Source: Dinochytrium kinnereticum (taxonomy: Eukaryota; Chytridiomycota; Chytridiomycetes; Chytridiales; Chytridiaceae). From it: a DNA stretch of 37,029 nt. The notes below the pieces were generated by a model, which searched no databases, was not told the DNA's origin, and saw only the letters and a program-made list of their open reading frames with translations. The first letter of the stretch is position 1, and each line of letters opens with the position of its first letter. The stretch lies in NCBI GenBank assembly GCA_027604005.1, contig JADGJT010000196.1:1-37029 (forward strand). Reading direction: 5' to 3'. The translations under genes and the position numbers were made by a program. Below are positions 20,041-29,566 of the stretch, in pieces.

Positions 20041-23000
20041 TCACCGACGCGCATCTGCATCAGGCAAGACAGCCTCAGCATCCATCCCTTCCTTCATTCC
20101 CTGCACCCGCCGTGACAGGGTGTTATCATCCTTCACAGGCAGCACAAACGGGTAAGCAACAGAAGCCTCGCCTTCCTTCTCAGCAACAACCTCATCAACC
20201 TCTTGAGGCTCTTCAAAACCATCCACACTCTCCCTAACATTCCCAGTATCAGACTTCGCCATGCCAGCCTTCTGATGTGCCCTTAGCAAAAGGGTATATG
20301 TGAACATATCGGGACGAATTCCCTCCTTAACCATTCGCCCATAAGCCTCCCTGGCCCCCTCTGCATCGCCAACCTTAACAAAGGCCGAAATTAAAGCATT
20401 GCAGAGCCTTGCGTCAGGCTGTACCCCCCTTTTGTAAGCCTCATCCATCCACCTCTTCGCCCCTTCAACGTCACCAAAGCTGGCAAAAGCTCTGACAAGA
20501 ATGTCAAAGGTTCGAACGTCAGGCTGGACCTTCTCCTCAATAACTTCTCCGGACGCTGCAGAGTTAGGTGGGGCCATCGCAACCTCGTATTCCTGGACCA
20601 TGGCGTCAAGGTTCCCTGCCTTAGCGAAGCACTTGATGACAATATTGTGCGGCATAATGGGATTATGACGCACAATTCCAGTCTCATGAGACCCGTAGAC
20701 GTGGGCCTCCCGGTTCAAAACAGCCTCCTTGGCGCTATCAAGAATCTTTCTCGCACTACGAAGGTCACCCTGGGTCCCGTAACCAGAGATCAGCGGGCTA
20801 AAGGTGGCATCGTCGGGCTGGTATCCCCGTCTCAAAAGCTCCGTGTAGGCATCAAGGGCGCCAATCATGTTCAGCCGCTTCGCGTTCGAATGGATAAGGA
20901 TATTAAATGTGACACGGGATGGCTCGTTCCCAGAACTCAAGAGACGATCATACCAAGCCATAGCACCTTCAAAGTCTCCTGCCCGAACGTGAGAAGCGAT
21001 GAGGGTATTATAGGTTGTGACAGCGGGAATGACCGCATGACGAATCATCTCCTCGTACATCCGGTCGGCACTTTCAAGGTCCCCTGCTAGACCGTACCCG
21101 TGGATGATAGTGTTATATGCAACCAGCCCCCGTCTAAACCCGAGACGAGGCATAGATTCGATCACAGAGCGAGCCCCCGCCATGTCCCTATTAATGCAAT
21201 AGGCGTTTAGGAGGGCGCAGATAGTGACCTCGGTGGGTTTGATCCCTGATGCCTCCATATCCCGATATATCTCAACAGCCTTTTCCAGGTCGCCTGACTT
21301 GCCATACCCGTCCAGCAGGATTGTGCAGAGAACAGCGTCCCGCGGAACCCTACTGGCTTTCATGTCATCTAGGAGAGCCTCAGCTCTTGAGAGGTTGCCA
21401 GTCGACATGACGGACTGAAGGTATACACTGTAACAGAACAGATCGGGTGAGACGTTGCTCTCCGACATCCCGTCAAAAAGCCGCTCAACCTCTTCGTGCT
21501 TGCCAAGGCGGAGATGGGCTTGCATAAGCACATGATAGAGACCAACACCAGGTTCGTAACCAGACTCCAGCATCTCATCAAAGAGGGTTGAGGCTTCTGA
21601 TAGACCGAAATCACTCGCCTGTCTTCCCTTACTCGAAATAGCAATCCCCTTCCCTATCTCCGTAGGTCGCTTTTCAATCTTGAAATTGAGATAACCATAG
21701 ATGAGAGACTCATAAACAGATCTGCTGGGCTTGTATCCACCAATCCGTATAGCCTCAAAGCACTTTCTTGCTGACACGATATTCCGCCGCCTCATATACC
21801 CCCTAACCATCAGAGTCCATGACTGGGCGTTGGGGATGAGGTGATAGAGTTTCATTGAATCAATAAACCTAAGGGCGCCATCTAGATCGTTCCTAGCTAC
21901 AAACGCCGCCAAGATGAAGTTGCAAGTCTTAATGTTCCGCAAAAAGCCTCCAGGGCACCCTTCCTTAGCGCCGTTGATGTACCGAATCTCATGCTCCCTA
22001 ACCCAAGCCTCCCCTATCTGAGGACCGTATTGTCGGCAATGCAGGTCGAGAAGAAGGTTGTAGGTTTCCTGATCTGGCTTGTAGCCTGCCGCAATGTGAC
22101 TTTTCACAATCGCCGCTGAAACATCATACCCGTCCTTTATGTCACGGCTTGCCCTCAGCTCTGCAAGCACCTGATCATGGCTCGGAATAGATGACCCCGA
22201 AGCCTTCAGGTCCGCAATCACTTTCCGTGTGTTGCTGACTTTTGCTGAGGGCGACCTCGCAGCACATCTTGCTGCCGAAAAGACCGCAGACACCTCCGCG
22301 CGACTCAATTCCTTGAGAACACTCTGGCGAAAGGAAGAAAGTCTCGTGTAGGCACCCCATATCTGAACCAAGATGCGGGCGCTGTCAATAGTGAACCCGA
22401 AGTTCCGCTCGACCTCAGTATTGTAGTTTCGAAGCAGCCTCCTGAAATCCGCCACGGTGACCTCATGGATAACAGGGGAGTACTGCTGGTGCGATATCGC
22501 ATGAGGTGGGAGATAGTCCGGGTCGACGGCAGGGAGGAAGGAAGGGACGGCATTTGACTCATTCTGCGCGTGAAGGCTTCGTGCTGACGAGAAACGAGGG
22601 AAGATGGATATCAGACTGCTTGGAGGATGAGCCTGAAGGCGTCGAGCAGATCGGACCGGTGAATGAAGCATGGGTGGTTGCTGAGCAAATGAGAGATCTC
22701 TGTCTCTGTTGAAATGAGCACGAAGCATGGATCCCGCAAAAGTGGTTTTGGCCCGTGATGGAGCATGACGAAACGCCGCCAAAGATGAGGCAGAGAAGAA
22801 TCTCTCGACGCCTGCTATTCCTGCACTGAGGCCGATGGCTGCGTCGAGGAATCCGGTGGTCCGAGCCTGCTGCTGATGGTTTTGCTGTTGTTCTGCTTGC
22901 CGTCCAATCTGAGGGTGTTTTGGTCTCGACCGTTTCGGTGGATGGCTTTCACTCTGCATGAACCATTTGAGGAAGGTTGACCACGCATCCTCGCTGGAAG

Positions 23001-23202
23001 CGGTTGACTTGATGGCTGGAGGTAAGCTTGACGACTGGTCGCTATTTGCATGCCTTGCTGGTCCCTCGCCCCGGGACGGCGCCGATGGCCGTGACGGCCT
23101 CCGACGCACAGGGTTGGCAGCAGAAGGACCAGACTTACAGTGGATGGAGTTTGCTGGGCACGTCTGCGTCCCGGCAGCCGTGCGCACGCCTCGGGGTATC
23201 AT
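20041..23202 (-). CDS. Pentatricopeptide repeat (P-class PPR) protein, mitochondrial
   Basis: One uninterrupted frame. About 14 degenerate 35-residue PPR helical hairpins fill the C-terminal two thirds, for example VTTYNTLIASHVRAGDFEGA, CTILLDGYGKSGDLEKAVEI and LCNALISAFVKVGDAEGA. PPR proteins bind organellar RNA one base per repeat and act in mitochondrial RNA stability, processing or translation. I place the start at 23202 (1053 residues) because the two ATGs upstream in the same frame (23310, 23304) overlap the end of the Rab-like coding region. A third candidate, 22728 (895 residues, MLRAHFNRDRD...), begins a very presequence-like Arg/Ser stretch ending FPRFSSARSLHAQ; if used, the preceding 158 residues are leader. 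The tail is acidic and lacks PPR features. It is co-oriented with two other mitochondrial genes. Confidence 0.93.
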   Translation of the reverse strand: MIPRGVRTAAGTQTCPANSIHCKSGPSAANPVRRRPSRPSAPSRGEGPARHANSDQSSSLPPAIKSTASSEDAWSTFLKWFMQSESHPPKRSRPKHPQIGRQAEQQQNHQQQARTTGFLDAAIGLSAGIAGVERFFSASSLAAFRHAPSRAKTTFAGSMLRAHFNRDRDLSFAQQPPMLHSPVRSARRLQAHPPSSLISIFPRFSSARSLHAQNESNAVPSFLPAVDPDYLPPHAISHQQYSPVIHEVTVADFRRLLRNYNTEVERNFGFTIDSARILVQIWGAYTRLSSFRQSVLKELSRAEVSAVFSAARCAARSPSAKVSNTRKVIADLKASGSSIPSHDQVLAELRASRDIKDGYDVSAAIVKSHIAAGYKPDQETYNLLLDLHCRQYGPQIGEAWVREHEIRYINGAKEGCPGGFLRNIKTCNFILAAFVARNDLDGALRFIDSMKLYHLIPNAQSWTLMVRGYMRRRNIVSARKCFEAIRIGGYKPSRSVYESLIYGYLNFKIEKRPTEIGKGIAISSKGRQASDFGLSEASTLFDEMLESGYEPGVGLYHVLMQAHLRLGKHEEVERLFDGMSESNVSPDLFCYSVYLQSVMSTGNLSRAEALLDDMKASRVPRDAVLCTILLDGYGKSGDLEKAVEIYRDMEASGIKPTEVTICALLNAYCINRDMAGARSVIESMPRLGFRRGLVAYNTIIHGYGLAGDLESADRMYEEMIRHAVIPAVTTYNTLIASHVRAGDFEGAMAWYDRLLSSGNEPSRVTFNILIHSNAKRLNMIGALDAYTELLRRGYQPDDATFSPLISGYGTQGDLRSARKILDSAKEAVLNREAHVYGSHETGIVRHNPIMPHNIVIKCFAKAGNLDAMVQEYEVAMAPPNSAASGEVIEEKVQPDVRTFDILVRAFASFGDVEGAKRWMDEAYKRGVQPDARLCNALISAFVKVGDAEGAREAYGRMVKEGIRPDMFTYTLLLRAHQKAGMAKSDTGNVRESVDGFEEPQEVDEVVAEKEGEASVAYPFVLPVKDDNTLSRRVQGMKEGMDAEAVLPDADARR

Positions 23203-23297
23203 GCTCTCTGGACAGCCCGTCCCAAGTTCACTGAACGAAAAAAACGGAGAAATTTGAGGTTGAATTTTTGATTCAAAACAAGATGGATGGTTTATCT

Positions 23298-25326
23298 TCA
23301 ACATGCGCAAGACCTGCCCGGCCGACGCGTCGATCCCCAGTCGTCGTCCACCACAATCACATCCGCAGGGATCACTTCGAAATCATACCGTGGTGGACGG
23401 ATCATCCGGGCAATAAACTCAAAGGCATCATCGACGCTAATGCCCATCTTCGCGGATGCCTCAAACAACGGGAAGCTCTCATCATGATCCTCATAGGGTG
23501 AGAAAGACATGATGCGCCTGCGCACCTCTTTCACACTTCCAGGCTCTGTTTCATCAGGCTTATTCAACTCAGAGCTCGGCACGTCGGATATTGTGGTCGA
23601 AACAAGGGTGGAGGAGGAGGAGGACGCGTTGACGAGGCTCTGAGAAGGTTGAGAATTGGACTGGAGGGGTGGAGAGCCATGGGAGGCGCCCTCGCTCAGA
23701 GAGACCGGGTTTGACCGCACTTGTCCTAAAGTTTCCTCGGCGTCTGACTGCTGTCTAATGTCACCTCCCCTCAGCGTACTTCTGGAATCCGAGCTCAATC
23801 GATCCTTATCTTTTTCAAGTAACCCAGCAACAATTTCTAGCTCCCTGTCACCAGCCGTCCAAATGCCATCATCATCATCTGAATCGGCACCAGATCCGCC
23901 CCTTTCCGAGTCGAGGCCCTCTGCAGAGAATTCACTTGCAGTGGTGTATTGAGAAATCAGAGAGGATCGCCGAGTTAACCTTGAAAAGCGCTGAATAGAG
24001 TTACGCGAGAGTGAACTGGGAAGACGCTCGCGGATGATAAATGAGTCTCGGGGCGAGTTATTAATAGAAGGCGATTCCTGAGCTGGGCTTGAGAGGGATG
24101 AGGGTGAATGTGGCGGTATGTCTAAGGTGTCTATTCGAGTGATGTTGATGCTAGGTTTGCGTTCTTCGTCGGTTGCCTCGGCGGAGGCGAATGGATTTGA
24201 GTAGAGTTCTTGGTCTAACTGTGACGCCATTGAGGCAATTTCAAATAGGCTCGCGGGAGGGCCTCCATCGCCTATCTCATTTTTTTGAAACCCAAAACCG
24301 CTCTTGAAGGTTAGATTGGTGGCCAGCCTTGACGGATCTGGTGATGATGAAGGCATGACGCCAGAGAGAGAAACTGACTGCTTCTGTTGCGGGTTTACCG
24401 TCTGGATAGGGGGTGAGTCAGCATCTATGTCGTTGGATAGACCAAATATCCTCGCGCGCTTTCCTTTCCGGTGAATACCGAGGCCAGCAGAAGGGTCTCG
24501 AAGAGGTAGAGCGCTTTGTGCCTTTCTCTCTCCAGAGTAAAGGGATACAGGTCGTGGGGAAGATGCCGACAAGGAGTGCTCGGCCATAAAGTTCTCCCTT
24601 GCCCTGGCCCTTCCCATCTTTAGACAGAGACCCTTGAGATAGCGCGCCATGTCCAGGCCCTGCTTGCGCGTCACTCTTCGATCCACCTCTGAGTCAACTT
24701 TGTTGCCAATGATGACGATGGGGAATGACTCCGGGTCGGGTATATCGGCCTGGTGGATAAAGTCTGTGAGCCAGTTCTTGAGGTTCTCCAGCGATGCCGG
24801 GCTTGTCACATCATACACAAAACTGAAGGAAAAGGAGGCATTTGAGTTGGTCTACGTCAAAGAGCAAATGAACCAACATGCAAGCGTCCGCTCCGCGCCA
24901 GAATGCAACGCCGAGACTCTGGAAGCGCTCCTGACCTGAATCAAGTGGCAAATTTAAGGGTAAGAAAAACCTTGGGGGTAAGGGGGCCCAATGTACCAGC
25001 AGTGTCCCATATTTGCATTGTAACGGTTCTATCCTCCCCGGGAAGGGAAACATCTTTAGTAATAAAGTCGGCGCCGATCGTCGCCTTGTAGCTGCTTGCA
25101 AACTTTCGGTGAAGGAACTACACATAACCACCAGTATCAGCCAAGAACGAGTATTGAATGAAGCGACGGAGCAAGTAGCAATGAACAAATCAAAACAATC
25201 AAAGGAGGGCATGTGTATGTAGGCAAATGGATGGTTGCGAAGAAGTACCTGATGTCTGAGGGAGGTCTTGCCGACTCCGCCATCACCCAGCAGCACCACC
25301 TTCGCAATTTCCCTGTTGCTGCGCAT
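23298..25326 (-). CDS. Rab7-like small GTPase with ~385-residue insertion
   Basis: Four minus-strand exons: 25326-25249, 25117-24997, 24935-24878 and 24822-23298, giving 593 residues against about 207 for Rab7. G1 is GDGGVGKTS (14-22), switch [15 protein letters not shown] is the Rab7/Ypt7 signature, G3 is WDTAGQERF with Gln68, followed by [20 protein letters not shown] and G4 GNKVD (125-129). The canonical order then breaks: residues about 150-534 are Ser/Asp/Arg-rich, low complexity, with one NPF tripeptide (295-297), before the fold resumes with [11 protein letters not shown] (G5) and a final helix. The C-terminus is Cys-Ala-Cys, the CxC form that Rab geranylgeranyl transferase modifies on both cysteines. 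The insertion is open across 1.1 kb in one exon, so a retained intron is unlikely. Intron 3 uses the donor GTTGGT. Late endosome or vacuole trafficking is inferred from the Rab7 signature. Confidence 0.93.
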
Positions 25327-25546
25327 GACTCGCCTGCCCCCTGTCGTGTCGGATGATATGCGTAAGCAGACGCAGAGGCTGGATCGGACGCTGTTGACGG
25401 CGTCTGTCGTCTGTCGTTGAGGGGAAGGCGGGAGGGAGGCACAACCACAGTGGCAGCGAGCGAGCCAAATTCTTCAGAAAAAAAGATATCGGTCGCTGCC
25501 TGGTCGCACCCGCAGCTGAACGACTGGACAAATCCGATTCCAAGGG
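25327..25546. promoter_or_regulatory. Shared divergent promoter of the Rab7-like and haspin genes
   Basis: Only 220 bp separate the start codons of the minus-strand Rab7-like gene and the plus-strand haspin gene, so both promoters and leaders must overlap or abut. No TATA box or other motif stands out. Promoter function follows from the gene arrangement, not from a recognised element. Confidence 0.55.
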
Positions 25547-28500
25547 ATGCTGCAGAAGCCAAAGCAGCTCAAGACCTATGGGAAGAGGTCGTCGCGCGTC
25601 ATAACAACCGCATCGGCAGCCTCATGGGCAGAAGCAACGGGGGAGGATGCACCGGCGGTCTCATCTGGCGCAAGGTCCATACGACCTGTGCTTGGCAATT
25701 CATCTGTCGCCAACACTGTCCCCATTGCAGTCACAGCTAAAGCAAAGGCACCGTCCCGAACGCTGGCGAAAAAGCCGGAATCTTTGGCCCCGGATCCTTC
25801 TTTGAAGTCTATCCTAAAAAACCCGTCGTCTTCTGAGTCAGTGCCAACCACCGCACCCAGTAAGCTGAAGGCCCAAACAAGGACCCTGGGAACAACGAAG
25901 GAATCCTCGACTCTGGATCCGATCGTAAAGCCTATTATAAGCAACTCCTCTTCTTCCTCTTCAGTTTCCACTGTTGTTTCGGCTAAAGTGAAGGCGCCGA
26001 CGCGGACATTGGGGAGAAAAAAGGAGCCATCCTCTCCGGATCCCGCCAAGGAACCTCTCCAAACCGTCACCTCCGCCGCACCTGCCAAAGTGAAGGCCTC
26101 GACACGGACATTAGGGAAAGCACCTATCACTGGCACTTCACCCTCCAACGCGGCCTCGACCGCCGTAATCGGCAAAGTAAAAGCTTCAACTCGAACAGTG
26201 GCGAAAAGGACGGAACGTCCAGCTATGGATCCCAGCTTCATGCCTGCCTCCAAAACTTCCTCCTCTTCCCAATCTATCTCAACCACAGCGACAGCCAAAG
26301 CGAGAATCTCGGCACGAACAGTTGGAAGGAAGAAGGAAGCATCGTCTGTGGATCCAACGTTGGATGAACGTATTTTAAGCGCTTCTTCATTGTCCTCCTC
26401 CATCTCCTCCATTGTCGCGCCCAAATCGAAGGCACCTTCACGGACGCTGGGAAGAAAGAAATCACCTCCGTCCCCCGACCCCGACCTTAAAGAGCGTAAA
26501 GTAAAGGCGCCATCACGGACATTAGGAAAACAGAAAGTACCTCTGTCTCCCGATCCTGAACCTGAAGACCGTAAATCGAAGGCGATTTCTCGGATATTGG
26601 GAGAAAAGAAAGCACCTACATCTCCTGACCCTGTCGTTGAAGAGTGTAAAGCAAAGGCACCACGTCAAACACTAGGAGAAAAGAAAGCTCCTCCGTCGTT
26701 AGATCCCGGCTTTGTTGAACCGACCCTCCGCAGCTCCATCTCACACTCCGTATCCACTGCCGCAAAATCTAAAGTGAAGGCGCCTGCGCAGACTCAGACA
26801 TATAAGGACAAAGACCTTTCTCCGGAGCCCAACGTCGAGGAGGCTGCCATTCTAAGCCCCATTTCTTCTACTTCCAAAGCATCCACCGAAGTGAAAGACG
26901 CTCTGCGGACTCAAGTTAAAAAAAAAGGATCCCCGTCTATGGATCCCGTCTTAGAAGAATGCTTTCTTAGCACTTCCTCCTCCTCTTCGTCCTCCATCTC
27001 TACCTTAGCAGCAGCTAAAGTGAATAACCTTAGGCGGAAAGAAGAGAACATCAAAGAATCTTTTGTGCCCGACCCCACCGTTGTTATGCCTGTTATGAAA
27101 GTAAGAAGTCGAAATAGTTCAGAAGTATCGCCTACGTCGTTAAGCCCTGATCGAGAGGATTATATGTAAGACTCTGGCATTACAGCACTTTCGTTGTACT
27201 GACAATGCAAAAAAAGGCGACCTATACTTACCAGGACAGCAAAAAAGTCGCGCAATAACAGGCTCTCATTGACCTCGAGGCCGGTTCGGTCTTGCATTGC
27301 AACACCGGATAAGGTGTGTATTATTGCGCTATGTTTGATGCGCTTTATTCGGCTGTTAAGTCAATACTTTCTAAACAAATACATAGGCATTGTCAAAGGG
27401 AATCCAGGAAGACTTCACGCCTGCGAAAATGCCATTTAAAGCGGCAAGCATACCAGCACCAAAGTCTATAATACAGCCGTCGATAAAGGCGACTCAGCGT
27501 GATCTTCTCTCAATCTGCTACCAAACCGACCCCATCCCCCTCTCCGAAGCCTTGTCATCCATGTAATACCTTGCCACCGCCTATATTTGTTTACGCACTG
27601 TTTTAACCTTGGACTAAACTAGGGAGTTAATTGCGAAATTGGGAGAAGCAACCTTCTCCGAGGTTTTCTATTACACTATTCCCATACTCGTCCCTCTCCG
27701 GTCACTCGATTTCTCTCCTTTAACCTGCGTCAAAAAGAGACTCGGGGATAGGATAGATGAATCGTGGCCTTTGGATTCTAGGCCTGTTGCGGTCAAGATT
27801 ATACCGTTTGATTCTGATGTCGCTATCAACGGATGCGATCAACAAAAGGTCAATGAGGTGTTTCAGGAGGTGCAGGTCGCGCGTGCTTTGAGTGGGTTTG
27901 GTGGGGGAAACTTTGTCGAGTTGTTAAGGTTGGTCGTTGATATATTCTTTATATCCTTTTTTGACAAAGTTTGTTTTTTTTTTTTTTCTTCTTTGGTAGT
28001 GTTCATGTCTGTCATGGGCCCTACCCTGATGATCTGCTTACTGCTTGGGATAAATACGCGTCCGAGCGCGATTCTGAGAACGACCGACCAGGTAGCCATT
28101 CTACAAAATCTTATATATTATATCATAACCGCAATTTATCAGATATTCTCCATCCCGATCAACTCTACGCAGCCCTCGTGCTCTCAAACGGTGGAACAAG
28201 CTTAGAAGAGTTTCCTTTAAAGTGTTGGGCAGCCGCCCGGTCCGTTCTTCTCCAAGCATTCCTCTGTATCGCTCAGGCTGAAAGAGATCTAAAGTTTGAG
28301 CACCGTGACTTGCATTGGGGAAACTTGCTTTGCCGAAAAGTCGGGGACGGTGAGAAGGTTTATGAGGTAGATGGGAGAAAGGTTACGGTTGCTTTGGGTG
28401 GTGTAGTGGTTACTGTGATTGATTATACAGTGTCAAGGTGTGAAAAAGGTGAGGCAGCGTGCTTCATTTTTTAACATTTGGGTCTGGCCGTTGATTTCCT

Positions 28501-29016
28501 TTTTCTTTAAGATGACAAGATATTCTTTGTGGATATGAGCGACGAGTCTTATTATACGGGTGAAGGAGACTATCAGGTAAAACCCTCCTTCCTTTTTAAC
28601 ACCTGCTAACCGTGCTCAGTTTGAAATGTAGGTTGCAGAAACTGGTTCTTCCTTCGTCTGAAAATAACATTCAATTCAGCTACAGAATGATGCGTAACGA
28701 AACTAAAGGAGACTGGCCTGGCTTTTACCCGAAGACGAACGTTATGGTAACTTCCTCAAACTGTCCTCTCCATATTCATTTAATCTTTTTTTGGCTTCCC
28801 CTTTGGCAGTGGATGCACTACCTGATTGACAAACTGCTCACTCAAAAAGTTCTACCTTACATTGGCGCGTCGGCCCGCGCTGTAAGGAGGTCGTTAACTG
28901 AGCTCAAGGATCGTATCTTGGGGTACGGTTCTGCGGTGGAGCTTGTTGAGCGGGAGGTATTGGAAATTGAAAAGGGATCTTTTTTGGAGGGACAGTTTAC
29001 TGTGGAGAGTGTGTGA
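25547..29016 (+). CDS. HASPIN: Haspin-family histone H3-Thr3 kinase
   Basis: Ten exons: 25547-27165, 27217-27313, 27387-27562, 27623-27928, 28000-28091, 28143-28448, 28512-28576, 28620-28627, 28680-28746 and 28810-29016, giving 980 residues. The kinase domain has the haspin hallmarks: LLSICYQTDPIPLSEAL, glycine loop GEATFSEVF (638-646), VAVK (Lys689), NDRPDILHPDQLY, HRDLHWGN (Asp819), IDYT in place of DFG (Asp857), and the haspin-specific tail TGEGDYQ-FEIYRMMR, VMWMHYLIDKLL. Haspin phosphorylates H3-Thr3 at centromeres to recruit the chromosomal passenger complex. Residues 65-510 are a repeat array described separately, and KTYGKR (9-14) resembles the Pds5-binding motif known from haspin and Wapl. 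About 35 extra residues sit between the glycine loop and VAVK; part could be an unspliced 75-nt intron (27663-27737), but splicing there would remove the conserved VF. Exon 8 is 8 nt. Confidence 0.95.
25739..27076 (+). repeat. Coding repeat array in the haspin N-terminus
   Basis: About 13 degenerate units encode K-x-K-A-P-[ST]-R-T-L-G-[RK]-K-K followed by a short acidic/proline end such as SPDP. Unit length falls into two classes, about 25 residues (75 bp) and about 40-42 residues (120-126 bp); the longer ones carry an added Ser-rich spacer (SSSSSSVSTV-like). The last three units have lost the RTLG core. The SPDP ends offer many Ser-Pro sites. Domain-level function is unknown. Confidence 0.9.
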
Positions 29017-29566
29017 GGGATGACACAGATAGATCGCAAAGGATGTCTAGGGATGTTGGGTTTTCTGCGACGAGTTAGGCAGTTCAGGGTTCGGGTTGCA
29101 CTCTTGCTTTTCCCGGGGGGGTTTCGGATTGCTTTTGGGTCTTTAAAGGATGTCATCCGACCCTAGCTGATTTCTCAGAGAGCAACTGTTTGTATGTTAA
29201 ATCTTAACAAATGGCTACGGAATTTATTGTTTCGGCTTGAGATTCTCTTTTTTTTCTCTGTGAGATCGCAACGTATGGCTCTAACTGAACGCACTCCAAC
29301 TAATGATACTAAATAATGCGCATCTTCACATCGAGCAGCGCAATGTGGCTTGAGGTATGATGGGCGTAACTGCAGTATAGACTTCAGTTAGGTTTTTCAT
29401 CCGTGGAAAGGCTTATTGAGATGTCAAGAATATCTGCCTGCACTCACTCTGAAAATTCTATAACTCCTCTGTTGCTGAGCCAACTCCAACGCCAATTTGC
29501 ACGGTCAAAGTATCATATTGGAGTCCCTTCTAAGAGATTTATGGATAAAACTCGTTTATTCTATTA
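29017..29566. other. Convergent intergenic region
   Basis: The 550 bp between the haspin and WDR48 3' ends are of mixed composition, with no open frame that looks coding. Terminators of both genes presumably lie here. Confidence 0.7.

Noticed and set aside
22728..23310. Treating the Rab7-like stop and PPR ATG overlap as a fused reading frame
   Set aside because: The frames differ, and the Rab-like protein ends naturally in Cys-Ala-Cys, so these are separate genes.
25576..26424. 282-codon minus-strand frame opposite the haspin repeats
   Set aside because: It is a mirror of the coding repeat array (Val/Glu/Phe-rich repeats) and overlaps a strongly supported exon.
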